In this document: piece by piece, positions 1 to 7,519 of the stretch
Position numbering within the stretch: position 1 is the first letter of the stretch
Layout of the letters: the number at the start of each line of letters is the position of its first letter
Origin: an uncultured Eggerthellaceae bacterium
Lineage (GTDB): Bacteria > Actinomycetota > Coriobacteriia > Coriobacteriales > Eggerthellaceae
Assembly: GCA_910580205.1 (NCBI GenBank)
Contig: CAJTVP010000019.1
Location: forward strand, 1 to 36,890
DNA length: 36,890 bases
Reading direction: 5' to 3'
Notes under the pieces: model-generated
The model's input: the letters and a program-made list of their open reading frames with translations, nothing else
What the model was told of the DNA's origin: nothing
Databases searched by the model: none
Made by a program: the position numbers and the translations under genes

Positions 1-41
1 TCAGACATATAATTTAGCTTACATTACGTTCAATCAAGACC

Positions 42-87
42 GCTCATAACCCGGAGGTCGTAGGTTCAAATCCTGCCCCCGCGACCA
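42..87 (+). other. 3' half of tRNA-fMet gene (attachment-site remnant)
   Basis: The sequence matches the 3' half of an initiator tRNA: anticodon loop CTCATAA (43-49, anticodon CAT), the 3' anticodon stem CCCGG (50-54), a T-arm with loop TTCAAAT, an acceptor strand CCCCGCG and an encoded CCA (85-87). The match stops abruptly at 42. The bases at 38-41 cannot form the 5' side of the anticodon stem, and no D-arm or acceptor partner CGCGGGG is present upstream. It is therefore a truncated copy, not a working tRNA. The usual cause is a site-specific integrase that uses the tRNA 3' end as attB: the intact tRNA is rebuilt at one end of the element and a 3' fragment is left at the other. The element would then lie to the left of this window. 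That last step is inference. Confidence 0.8.
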
Positions 88-94
88 AAATCGC

Positions 95-122
95 AGCCGG
101 CCGAAAGGCCGGCTTTTGTTTT
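95..122 (+). terminator. Rho-independent terminator of the tRNA-fMet locus
   Basis: A perfect 8-bp hairpin AGCCGGCC-GAAA-GGCCGGCT with a GNRA tetraloop is followed by TTTGTTTT. It sits 7 nt after the encoded CCA of the tRNA fragment, so it is the original terminator of the tRNA and would now end transcripts arriving from the integrated element. Confidence 0.85.
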
Positions 123-152
123 ATGGGAGCAAGTGCGTGAGGGGGATGCTCT

Positions 153-1100
153 ATGGCTGGAACGAATGCTTCGCAGATAGTGTTGTTTGAATCCGCCGAT
201 GGCGAGGTGTCATTGGATGTCACCGTTGATGCCCAAAAAGACGAAGTGTGGTTGAACCGCAACCAGATGGCGGTTTTGTTCGACCGCGATGTCAAGACCA
301 TCGGAAAGCATATTTCTAACGCCTTCAAAGAAGAATTGGATATGGCGGCCGATTCAGTTGTCGCAAAAATTGCGACAACTGCCTCTGATGGCAAAACTTA
401 TAAAGTTGAATACTACAACCTTGACGTCATCATCTCCGTTGGGTATCGCGTGAAGTCACAGCGCGGCGTTGAGTTCCGCCGTTGGGCAACAGAGGTGCTC
501 CGCAAGTACATCATAGAAGGCCGCGCGGAAAACGAGCGTCGGTTGCAACAGCTGGCTCAAACGGTTTCTTTGCTTGAGCGCGTTTCTCAAGACCTTGATG
601 CGGATCAAGTGATCGAGATAGTGAAAAGCTATGCGCCAGCTCTCGACCTTTTGGATGATTATGACCATCAGCGCGTAGAGAAGCCCAAAGGCGATGACGC
701 TGTTCATGTGCTTGACTACGACGAATGCCGCAGTCTCATCGATGCGCTTCGATTCACTGGCGAAAGCTCCCTGTTCGGAGTGGAGAAGGACGACACGTTC
801 AGAAGCAGCATAGGGGCGATATACCAGTCCTTCGGTGGACAGGATCTGTATCCCTCGGTGCAAGAAAAGGCCGCCAATCTGCTCTATTTCATCGTGAAGA
901 ATCATTCATTTCACGATGGGAACAAGCGCATAGCGGCCACGATGTTCTTGTACTTCCTTGACAAGAATGGGATCCTCTACGAATCAGGGGAGAAGGTCAT
1001 AAGCGACAGCGCTCTTGTGGCATCAACCATCATGATCGCCGAGTCGAAACCTGAAGAAAAGGAGATGATGGTTTCGCTTGTGATGAACTTCCTCGTCTGA
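153..1100 (+). CDS. RhuM-family protein fused to a Doc/Fic domain
   Basis: The protein has 315 residues in two parts. Residues about 8-125 look like the RhuM (COG3943) N-terminal region, with the typical LNRNQMAVLFDRDVKTIGKH helix-turn-helix-like segment and the YYNLDVIISVGYRVKSQRG core. Residues about 190-315 carry a Doc/Fic fold with the motif HSFHDGNKR (251-259). This fits the Doc form HxFx(D/N)(A/G)NKR, used by phosphate-transferring Doc toxins, better than the AMP-transferring HPFxxGNGRxxR form. In Doc the target is EF-Tu; the target here is unknown. Start ATG 153 has a G-rich ribosome site (139-145). No Phd-like antitoxin gene lies beside it; the RhuM half may bind DNA or hold the Doc half in check, which is inference. 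The position next to a tRNA scar fits an accessory gene. Confidence 0.8.
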   Translation: MAGTNASQIVLFESADGEVSLDVTVDAQKDEVWLNRNQMAVLFDRDVKTIGKHISNAFKEELDMAADSVVAKIATTASDGKTYKVEYYNLDVIISVGYRVKSQRGVEFRRWATEVLRKYIIEGRAENERRLQQLAQTVSLLERVSQDLDADQVIEIVKSYAPALDLLDDYDHQRVEKPKGDDAVHVLDYDECRSLIDALRFTGESSLFGVEKDDTFRSSIGAIYQSFGGQDLYPSVQEKAANLLYFIVKNHSFHDGNKRIAATMFLYFLDKNGILYESGEKVISDSALVASTIMIAESKPEEKEMMVSLVMNFLV

Positions 1101-1103
1101 TCG

Positions 1104-1138
1104 AATCGGGGGGGGTGGTGCAAAGCCCCCCTGCGATT
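1104..1138. terminator. Hairpin between convergent rhuM-doc and rubredoxin genes
   Basis: An outer stem AATCG/CGATT encloses a run of eight G (1108-1115) that pairs with CCCCCC (about 1126-1131). It lies between two genes that end toward each other and is symmetric, so it could serve both. A clear T-tract is lacking on either strand, so the assignment is moderate. Confidence 0.5.
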
Positions 1139-1153
1139 TGGTGAATGAGCGTC

Positions 1154-1318
1154 TCAGCCTTCGAACGGTGAGAAATCATCCTTGCTGGCGCCGCAAACGG
1201 GGCACACCCAATCGTCAGGGATATCCGCGAACGCCGTACCGGGCTCTATGCCGCCATCGGGATCTCCCAATGCAGGATCGTAGACATAGCCGCAAATGTC
1301 GCAAACATACTTCTCCAT
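1154..1318 (-). CDS. Rubredoxin
   Basis: A 54-residue protein with the two iron-binding knuckles CDICGY near the N-terminus and CPVCGA near the C-terminus, plus the rubredoxin signature YDPALGDPDGGI and the DIPDDWVCP segment. This is the normal length for the family. It is a small cytoplasmic electron carrier holding one Fe(Cys)4 centre, usually serving oxidative-stress or redox enzymes in anaerobes. The start at 1318 was chosen over a longer upstream reading because the family begins with MxKYxCxxC and because AGAAGGGAG lies just upstream (about 1326-1333). It is transcribed away from degV; the 150-bp gap holds no other gene. Confidence 0.95.
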   Translation of the reverse strand: MEKYVCDICGYVYDPALGDPDGGIEPGTAFADIPDDWVCPVCGASKDDFSPFEG

Positions 1319-1466
1319 GATCGCTCCCTTCTTCCATGGCGGTCGTTGAACGAATCCACGCGAAAGCGCGCTTCGCATCATCCATGATGGCATGCCGCGA
1401 AGATTGCAAAGCCTGCATCTCCTTTCGGAAACGCTGCCGTTACGGAAGCGTGGACGGGACGCTTCG

Positions 1467-1496
1467 TTCAATTTAGTTTACAATGTGAACTAAATT
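1467..1496 (+). promoter_or_regulatory. degV promoter with MarR-type palindromic operator
   Basis: A perfect 9-bp inverted repeat AATTTAGTT (1470-1478) / AACTAAATT (1488-1496) contains the 19-bp core TAGTTTACAATGTGAACTA (1474-1492). A possible promoter is TTCAAT (1467-1472), 18 bp, TAAATT (1491-1496), putting the start of transcription near 1503. The same core TAGTTnAC-n3-GTnAACTA occurs in the same register at 2922-2940 before the dehydrogenase gene next to marR. The -35 and -10 are weak matches; the palindrome itself is certain. Confidence 0.7.
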
Positions 1497-1523
1497 ACCA
1501 AGCAACCAACTTCTAGGAGCCCT

Positions 1524-2372
1524 ATGAGCATCAAGATCGTCACTGATTCAGCATCTGACATCCTGGACCCCATGCGCGCCGAAGTTGAGATGGTGCCCAT
1601 GATGATCCGGTTCGGCGACGTCGAATACCGCGACCGCATCGACCTCACCCACCAGGAGTTCTACCAGAAGCTGATCGAGAGCGACGCGCTTCCCTCCACC
1701 AGCCAGATCAACCCCGCGCAGTTCGCGGAGATCTTCGCGCGCATCACCGCTGAAGGTGATGAGGTGGTGTGCGTGACCTTGGCTTCCGAGCTCTCCGGCA
1801 CCTATGAAAGCGCGTGCCAAGCAGCCGAGGAGTTTCTTGGCAAGGTGTTCGTCGTGGATTCCCGCAGCGCCGCCATTGGCGAAGCCATTCTGGTGAACCG
1901 TGCTCTTGAACTGAGCCGTGAGGCCGAAAGCGCTGAAGAGGTTGCGCGTGTCCTCACGCGGGAGCGGGAGGACATCCACGTCATCGCTCTTCTGGACACT
2001 CTGGAATATCTCTGGAAGGGTGGGCGCCTTTCCAGAAGCGTGGCATTGGCTGGCAACCTCTTAGCGGTCAAGCCAGTCATCTCTCTGCGGGATGGAAAGA
2101 TCGAGCTGCTTGGAAAAGCCCGCGGGTCGCGGAACGCGAACAACCTGCTCATGCGGCAGATAGAGCAGAGCGCCGGCATCGATTTCTCCCGCCCCTATGC
2201 TTTGGGATTCACGGGGCTTTCCGACGCGCTTCTGCAAAAGTACCTGGTGGACAGCGCGCACATCTGGGCGGACCACACTTCGTCAGTGCCCGTCCATGCT
2301 ATCGGCGCCACCATCGGCACCCATGTGGGTCCAGGCGCCATCGCGGTGGCGTATTTCAGTCCTGCTCGTTGA
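1524..2372 (+). CDS. DegV family fatty-acid-binding protein
   Basis: A 282-residue DegV/FakB-type protein of the usual length. The N-terminus KIVTDSASDIL and the segment TSQINPAQF are the family hallmarks that line the acyl pocket, followed by LASELSGTYESA and VVDSRSAAIGEA. DegV proteins bind one fatty acid; FakB members present it to the kinase FakA for phosphorylation and phospholipid synthesis. No FakA gene is in this window. ATG 1524 has AGGAG at 1515-1519. The 3' end overlaps the convergent marR gene by 17 bp. A palindrome matching the one beside marR lies in its promoter, so MarR control is likely (inference). Confidence 0.88.
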   Translation: MSIKIVTDSASDILDPMRAEVEMVPMMIRFGDVEYRDRIDLTHQEFYQKLIESDALPSTSQINPAQFAEIFARITAEGDEVVCVTLASELSGTYESACQAAEEFLGKVFVVDSRSAAIGEAILVNRALELSREAESAEEVARVLTREREDIHVIALLDTLEYLWKGGRLSRSVALAGNLLAVKPVISLRDGKIELLGKARGSRNANNLLMRQIEQSAGIDFSRPYALGFTGLSDALLQKYLVDSAHIWADHTSSVPVHAIGATIGTHVGPGAIAVAYFSPAR

Positions 2373-2850
2373 CCGCGCGCACCGCTTTCGTGAGATCCGT
2401 GAGCGCTGACTCCAGCTCTTGAGAGCGTTGCGGCCCCAGCTCATCCATCACAGCCCCGACGAACGCGATGATGCGTTTGTGCTGTTCCTTGAAGCGATCC
2501 ATTTGCGAGGGGTCGATCGTCACCAGCTGCTTGCGATGGTCGTCCTTCGCCGTGGTCCGGGCTATGAGAGCGCGCTCCTCCATAGCGGTGAGCGTGCGGT
2601 TCATCTGGCTTTTCTTCATCTGGGTGGCTGCGCAGAGGTCCGTGGCTGTGAGCCCTTCTCCGCCCGCGGCGGCGTTCTCTGTGAGCAGTCGGCAGATGAT
2701 GGACTCGTTGTAGGTGAGCTCCTTCACGAACCGATCGTTGCGGATGATCGTGGTGGCTTGAAGCCACGCGTCCAACAGGCGTTCGGTCTCATCCGCGCTG
2801 CGCCCCCGTGCAGAGGATCGCCCATTTTCTGAAGAAGCGCCATTCACCAT
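2356..2850 (-). CDS. MarR family transcriptional repressor
   Basis: A 164-residue winged-helix regulator. The central part reads GEGLTATDLCAATQMKKSQMNRTLTAMEERALIART, with recognition helix MKKSQMNRTL and a wing around TAKDDHRKQLVTI, as in MarR. The N-terminal 25 residues are polar and may be disordered; the C-terminal helix pair would form the dimer. It is transcribed divergently from the dehydrogenase fusion, with a perfect palindrome in between (2921-2941), the standard layout for an autoregulated MarR gene. A second copy of that palindrome lies before degV, which it overlaps at the 3' end. The ligand is unknown; an aldehyde, alcohol or lipid is a reasonable guess given the neighbours. Confidence 0.9.
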   Translation of the reverse strand: MVNGASSENGRSSARGRSADETERLLDAWLQATTIIRNDRFVKELTYNESIICRLLTENAAAGGEGLTATDLCAATQMKKSQMNRTLTAMEERALIARTTAKDDHRKQLVTIDPSQMDRFKEQHKRIIAFVGAVMDELGPQRSQELESALTDLTKAVRAVNEQD

Positions 2851-2914
2851 GTTATTCCCGCCCTCATCGTAAAACCCTTATCAGAACACCGCCTGTTGCA
2901 TCAGTCTACTATGA

Positions 2915-2944
2915 TTATGGATAGTTAACTTTGTTAACTATAGT
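2915..2944 (+). promoter_or_regulatory. Dehydrogenase promoter with MarR operator
   Basis: A perfect 9-bp inverted repeat ATAGTTAAC (2921-2929) / GTTAACTAT (2933-2941) with a 3-bp centre fills the space between TTATGG (2915-2920) and TATAGT (2939-2944), an 18-bp spacer. Transcription would begin near 2951. The core TAGTTAACTTTGTTAACTA (2922-2940) agrees with the degV operator at 1474-1492 in half-sites, spacing and register to the -10. It is placed to repress the gene at 2980 and could also affect marR on the other strand. Confidence 0.75.
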
Positions 2945-2979
2945 GCGATAAGCATCATATGCATCATGAAGGAGAATCC

Positions 2980-5586
2980 GTGAACCCTCTGAGCTCATTG
3001 TCCTGCCGCACGTTCCAAACGGCGTTCCGCGCGGCTATCCCCGTGCTGCCCTACCGCGAACCCTCCGTGCTGGAATCCGTGGACGGCGTTCCATTCGTGC
3101 TGGAGAAGGAAGGCAAACGCAAACCTCTGATCGTCACCGATGCGAACCTGGCTTCGCTGGGATTGGTGGATCTCTTGACCGACGCGCTCGTCGCTGCGAA
3201 CATCCCATATTCGGTCTATGACGGCACGCTGCCGAACCCGACGATCGCCAACGTGGAGGCTGCGCGCTTGCAGTATCTGGATGAGGGCTGCGACTGCTTG
3301 ATCGCTTTCGGCGGCGGCTCTCCCATGGATTGCGCGAAGGCCACCGGTGCGCGCATCGCGAAACCTCACCAGCCGGTCCAGTCCATGCGCGGCATCCTGC
3401 GCATCCATGCGCGCACGCCGTTGCTCATCGCCATCCCCACCACAGCGGGCACTGGCTCTGAGACCACGTTGGCTGCCGTCATCACGGATGCGGATTCGCA
3501 CTACAAATACCCGATCAACGACTTCTTCCTGATTCCCGATTATGCGGTGCTGGATGCGCGCACCACGGAGGATCTGCCGCCGCATATCACCGCTGCCACC
3601 GGCCTTGACGCGTTGGTGCATGCCACTGAAGCCTATATCGGACGCTCGACCACGGCGAAGACCCGCGCTTGGGCTGAAGAGGCCGTGCGCTTGATCGATG
3701 AATACCTGCTCCGGGCTTACAAGGATGGCCATGACGCCGAAGCGCGCGAAGGCATGCTGCGCGCGGCCTTTGTGGCGGGCGAAGCGTTCAGCATGTCCTA
3801 TGTGGGTTACGTCCATGGCGTCGCGCACTCTCTGGGCGGCAACTACGGCGTACCGCACGGGCTGGCGAACGCGGTCATCTGCCCCTACGTGCTGGATATG
3901 TACGGGCACTTCGCTCGGCCGCGTTTGTCGAAGCTGGCGCGCGCCTGCGGCATCGCTCCCGCTGGTGCCGACGTCAAGCAAGCGGCTGCCGCCTACATCG
4001 CGTGGTTCCGCGGGCTCAACGAGGCCATGGGCATTCCTGAGAAGATCGACGCCATCCGTGAGGAGGACATCCCAGCCATGGCGAAGCAGGCGGCCACGGA
4101 GAGCAACCCGCTTTACCCGGTCCCGAAGCTGATGAACCGCAAAGAGCTGGAGCAGATCTACCGGGTGGTCATGGTGCAGGAAGATATGGGCAGCGCCGCT
4201 GATGCGGCCAAAACTGCCTCCATTGAAGACATCGTCTCCCGTCAGCGCGCGTTCTTCCAGAGCAGGAAGACGCTGGATGTGGATTACCGCATCCAAGCGC
4301 TCGCGCGGCTCAAGCGGGCTATCGCGGATCACGAAGTGGAGATCGAGTTCGCCCTGCGTGATGACCTGGGCAAATCCTTCTCCGAAGGATATATGTGCGA
4401 GGTGGGGCTCACGCTCTCAGAGCTGCGGCACCAGATCGGGCACGTGCGCGGTTGGGCGAAGCCGCACGGGGCCATGACGGACCTGGCGAACTTCTACGCG
4501 CGCAGCTTCACGGTGGCGGAGCCCTACGGCGTTGCGCTGGTAATGTCGCCGTGGAACTATCCGTTCATGCTCACCATGGAGCCTCTCATCGGCGCTGTGG
4601 CCGCTGGCAATTGCTGCGTGGTGAAGCCGAGCGCTTACAGCCCGGCCACTTCCCGCATCATCGCGCGCATCGTGCGCGAGGCGTTCGAGCCGGGGCATGT
4701 GGATTGCGTGCTCGGTGGCCGGGAGGAGAACGCGGAGCTTTTGGACCAGCGCTTCGACTACATCTTCTTCACGGGTTCTGAGAAGGTGGGCAAGCTGGTG
4801 CAGGAGAAAGCCGCAGCGAACCTCACGCCCACCACGCTGGAGTTGGGCGGCAAGAGCCCCTGCATCGTGGCGGCGGACGCGGATCTGGCGGTGGCAGCCA
4901 AGCGCATCGCGTTCGGCAAATGGTTGAACGTGGGCCAGACCTGCGTGGCGCCAGATTACGTGCTGGTGGACAAGCGCGTGGAAGCGCGCTTCGCCGAAGA
5001 ACTGGTCAAGGCCGTGGTCACGATGTACGGTGCGAACGCGTTCGACAATCCAGATTACGGGCACATGGTGAACGAGAAGCACTTCCAGCGCGTCACGGGT
5101 CTCATAGACCCAGCGAAGGTGGTCTTGGGTGGTGAATCACGGCAGGAGACGTTGCAGATCGAACCCACCATCATGATGAATGTCGCCGCCGATGACGCCA
5201 TCATGCAAGAGGAGATCTTCGGGCCTGTGCTGCCTCTGATCAGCGTGGACTCCATGGAGGAGGCGGCCGCGTTCGTGAAAGCGCGCAAAAAGCCGCTGGC
5301 GCTCTATTTGTTCACCAACGACCAAGATATCAAGCAGCGTTTCGTGCGTGAGGTGCCCTTCGGCGGTGGCTGCATCAATGACACGATCATGCACATCGCC
5401 ACCAGCCACATGCCCTTCGGTGGCGTGGGCTCAAGCGGCATGGGCCAGTATCACGGCAAGGCCAGCTTCGACACGTTCAGCCACACCAAGAGCATGCTGG
5501 ACAAGGCCACCTGGCTGGACCTGCCCATGCGCTACCAGCCCTACGGCCGCGTGAAAGACTCCCTCGTGCGCATGTTCGTGCACTAG
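2980..5586 (+). CDS. Fused iron-type alcohol dehydrogenase / class 3-like aldehyde dehydrogenase
   Basis: About 868 residues. The N-terminal half (to about 400) is an iron-dependent alcohol dehydrogenase: GGGSPMDCAK and TTAGTGSETT for NAD binding, and metal ligands in GLDALVHATE (Asp about 210, His about 214), HGVAHSLGG (His about 283) and VPHG (His about 293). The C-terminal half is an aldehyde dehydrogenase with PWNYPF, FTGS, the general base in LELGGKSP and the nucleophile in GQTCVAPDYV, a class 3 (non-acylating) pattern. The order is the reverse of AdhE, whose acylating ALDH comes first. It probably oxidises an alcohol to an aldehyde and then an acid, or the reverse. GTG 2980 is chosen because AAGGAG lies 5-6 nt upstream; ATG 2959 is in frame but has no ribosome site. 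Confidence 0.88.
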   Translation: MNPLSSLSCRTFQTAFRAAIPVLPYREPSVLESVDGVPFVLEKEGKRKPLIVTDANLASLGLVDLLTDALVAANIPYSVYDGTLPNPTIANVEAARLQYLDEGCDCLIAFGGGSPMDCAKATGARIAKPHQPVQSMRGILRIHARTPLLIAIPTTAGTGSETTLAAVITDADSHYKYPINDFFLIPDYAVLDARTTEDLPPHITAATGLDALVHATEAYIGRSTTAKTRAWAEEAVRLIDEYLLRAYKDGHDAEAREGMLRAAFVAGEAFSMSYVGYVHGVAHSLGGNYGVPHGLANAVICPYVLDMYGHFARPRLSKLARACGIAPAGADVKQAAAAYIAWFRGLNEAMGIPEKIDAIREEDIPAMAKQAATESNPLYPVPKLMNRKELEQIYRVVMVQEDMGSAADAAKTASIEDIVSRQRAFFQSRKTLDVDYRIQALARLKRAIADHEVEIEFALRDDLGKSFSEGYMCEVGLTLSELRHQIGHVRGWAKPHGAMTDLANFYARSFTVAEPYGVALVMSPWNYPFMLTMEPLIGAVAAGNCCVVKPSAYSPATSRIIARIVREAFEPGHVDCVLGGREENAELLDQRFDYIFFTGSEKVGKLVQEKAAANLTPTTLELGGKSPCIVAADADLAVAAKRIAFGKWLNVGQTCVAPDYVLVDKRVEARFAEELVKAVVTMYGANAFDNPDYGHMVNEKHFQRVTGLIDPAKVVLGGESRQETLQIEPTIMMNVAADDAIMQEEIFGPVLPLISVDSMEEAAAFVKARKKPLALYLFTNDQDIKQRFVREVPFGGGCINDTIMHIATSHMPFGGVGSSGMGQYHGKASFDTFSHTKSMLDKATWLDLPMRYQPYGRVKDSLVRMFVH

Positions 5587-6764
5587 TCGTCATAGGCCGC
5601 TTTGAGGGCGGCGAAGGCGGGCATGCTGCGTTCGATGATGTTGCGCGGGATGCAGTAGGACAGGCGCACCCACCCCTGCGCGCCGAAGCTGTCGGAGGGC
5701 ACCAACAGGAGCTCGAAGTCCTTCGCCCGCTCTGAGAACGCCACGGCATCCGGTTCCAGCGCGCGCACCCAGAGGTAGAACGCGCCGTCCGGCTCCACGT
5801 ATTCATAGCCCAGCTGCGCCAGCCCCTCGGTGAGGATGCGGCGGTTCTCCTCATAGGGCGTCACGTCCGGTTCCACATCCAGGCACGTCGCCACCACGCG
5901 CTGCAACAGCACGGGCGCGCAGATGTAGCCGAGCGCTCGCCCGGCTCCAGCCACAGCCGTCGAAATGCGTGCTGCATCCGGGATCAGATCTGACACATAT
6001 ATGTAGCCGATGCGCTCCCCAGGCAGCGAAAGCGACTTGCTGAACGAGTAGCAGACGATGGTGTCCTGATAGAGCGCGGGCACGTAGGGGATCTCCATCC
6101 CGTAGGCGATCTCCCGATAGGGCTCGTCGGACAGCAGGAAGATGCGCGTCCCCAGCTCTTCCTCCTTGCGGCGCAAAAGATCCGCTAGCGCTTCCAGGGA
6201 CGCGCGCGTGTACACGGTGCCAACAGGATTGTTGGGCGAGTTGATGATGACCGCGCTCGTCTTCGGCGTGATGGCCGCCTCGATGGCCGCGATATCCGGT
6301 TGGAACGTCTCGGCGTCTGCGGGGACTTCCACCAGTGTGCAACCGGCGTTCTCAGACCATGTGCGGTATTCGGGGAAGTAAGGCGCGATGGCGATGACCT
6401 CATCTCCCGGATTGGTGATGGCGGCCAGCGTGATGTCGATGGCGGAGGACGCCCCAGAGGTCACATAGACATTCCCGGGCGTGGCGGGGATGCCGAACGC
6501 GTCACGGATGTGGTCGGCGATGGCCTGGCGCACGATGGCGTCCCCTGGAGAGGGCGTGTATTCGTGGGCTTTCACCGGGTCCTTCGCCAGCTCCTTCTGG
6601 AACTGCTCCTGCACCTGCGCGGGTGCAGGGACGCTCGGATTGCCGATGCTGAAATCGAAGACGTTCTCTGCGCCGATCTCCGCTTTGCGCGCCAGTCCGA
6701 AGGCGAACAGCTCGCGGATCTTGTTCGGTTCCGCTCCCAGCTCATACATGCGCTCGTTGATCAT
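5583..6764 (-). CDS. Class I/II PLP-dependent aminotransferase
   Basis: A 393-residue fold-type I aminotransferase of normal length. Landmarks are FSIGNPSVPAP near the N-terminus, YTPSPGDAIVRQAIA, the cofactor-stacking YFPEY, the binding segment NSPNNPVGTVY, DEPYREI, and the PLP lysine in SFSKSLSLPGERIGY; the carboxylate-binding Arg lies in QGWVRLSY. It transfers an amino group between an amino acid and a 2-oxo acid; the substrate cannot be told from sequence, with aspartate- or alanine-type donors most common. The ribosome site AAAGGGA is just upstream. It converges on the dehydrogenase fusion with a 4-bp overlap and diverges from the flavoprotein gene. Confidence 0.88.
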   Translation of the reverse strand: MINERMYELGAEPNKIRELFAFGLARKAEIGAENVFDFSIGNPSVPAPAQVQEQFQKELAKDPVKAHEYTPSPGDAIVRQAIADHIRDAFGIPATPGNVYVTSGASSAIDITLAAITNPGDEVIAIAPYFPEYRTWSENAGCTLVEVPADAETFQPDIAAIEAAITPKTSAVIINSPNNPVGTVYTRASLEALADLLRRKEEELGTRIFLLSDEPYREIAYGMEIPYVPALYQDTIVCYSFSKSLSLPGERIGYIYVSDLIPDAARISTAVAGAGRALGYICAPVLLQRVVATCLDVEPDVTPYEENRRILTEGLAQLGYEYVEPDGAFYLWVRALEPDAVAFSERAKDFELLLVPSDSFGAQGWVRLSYCIPRNIIERSMPAFAALKAAYDD

Positions 6765-6796
6765 GCCATCCCTTTCCCGCAGCGTCTGATGGCACG

Positions 6797-6831
6797 ATTC
6801 TAGGCCACTGATCGCCGTACAGCCCTATAAT
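6797..6831. promoter_or_regulatory. Divergent promoter elements, aminotransferase / flavoprotein
   Basis: The 103-bp gap between the divergent genes holds a perfect -10 TATAAT on the plus strand (6826-6831) for the flavoprotein and a minus-strand TAGAAT (6797-6802) for the aminotransferase. No convincing -35 box is seen for either, so these are candidates only. Confidence 0.45.
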
Positions 6832-6867
6832 TTTCCGCAAAGAACGCATGAGAGAAAGGAATCGGTC

Positions 6868-7503
6868 ATGAAGGTCATGCTGGTGAATGGAAGCCCGCAC
6901 GAGAAGGGAACCACCAACCGCGCGCTGGACGAGGTGGCATCAGCTCTGGAGGCTGATGGTGTGGAGGTCGGTCGTTTCTGGGTGGGCGCGAAGCCCATCG
7001 CGGGATGCTTGGGTTGCGGCCATTGCGCCAAGCATGGCGGCGAATGCGTGTTCGGGGATGTGGTGAACGAATTCAACCACGTGGCGGCTGACTATGACGG
7101 CTTCGTCTTCGGAACGCCGGTGCACTATGCGGCAGCATCCGGGGCGTTAACGTCGTTCATGGACCGTTCGTTCTATTCGCAGGCCTCCGGTGGCGTGAAC
7201 ATCTATCCCATGAAGCCGGCAGCGGGCATCACCGTTGCGCGCCGGGGTGGTTGCACGTCCACCTTCGATCAACTGAACAAATACTTCTCCATCGTGCAGA
7301 TGCCCATCATCACATCAAGTTATTGGAACATGGTCTACGGGCGCACCGCCGCAGAGGCGGAAGAGGACTTGGAAGGCTTGCGGACCATGCGCGTGCTGGG
7401 GCACAACATGGCGTACTTCTTGCGCTGCCGGGAAGCGGCTGATGCCGCCGGCGTTCCGTTACCGCCCGTGGAGCCGCCCGCGCGCACGAACTTCGTCCGC
7501 TAG
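6868..7503 (+). CDS. Iron-sulfur flavoprotein / NADPH-dependent FMN reductase-like protein
   Basis: A 211-residue flavodoxin-fold protein. The phosphate-binding loop NGSPHEKGTTNRAL binds FMN, and FGTPVHYAAASGALTSFMDR is the second flavin contact. Four cysteines at 47, 50, 53 and 60 form the compact C-x2-C-x2-C-x6-C arrangement of Methanosarcina-type iron-sulfur flavoproteins, so a [4Fe-4S] cluster near the flavin is likely. Such proteins reduce oxygen, peroxide, quinones or nitro compounds using ferredoxin-type electrons; the partner here is unknown, and the rubredoxin at 1154 is one possibility. ATG 6868 follows GAGAGAAAGGAAT. Confidence 0.8.
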   Translation: MKVMLVNGSPHEKGTTNRALDEVASALEADGVEVGRFWVGAKPIAGCLGCGHCAKHGGECVFGDVVNEFNHVAADYDGFVFGTPVHYAAASGALTSFMDRSFYSQASGGVNIYPMKPAAGITVARRGGCTSTFDQLNKYFSIVQMPIITSSYWNMVYGRTAAEAEEDLEGLRTMRVLGHNMAYFLRCREAADAAGVPLPPVEPPARTNFVR

Positions 7504-7519
7504 AGGCGTTGCGCATTCC

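Noticed and set aside
1108..1115. Run of eight G that could be a phase-variable tract
   Set aside because: It lies between convergent genes as one arm of a hairpin, not in a coding or promoter position where slippage would switch expression.
2995..4332. Long open frame of 445 codons on the minus strand
   Set aside because: It is antisense to the dehydrogenase fusion, has a biased His/Arg-rich composition, lacks a ribosome site and shows no family motif. It reflects GC-rich third positions in the real gene.
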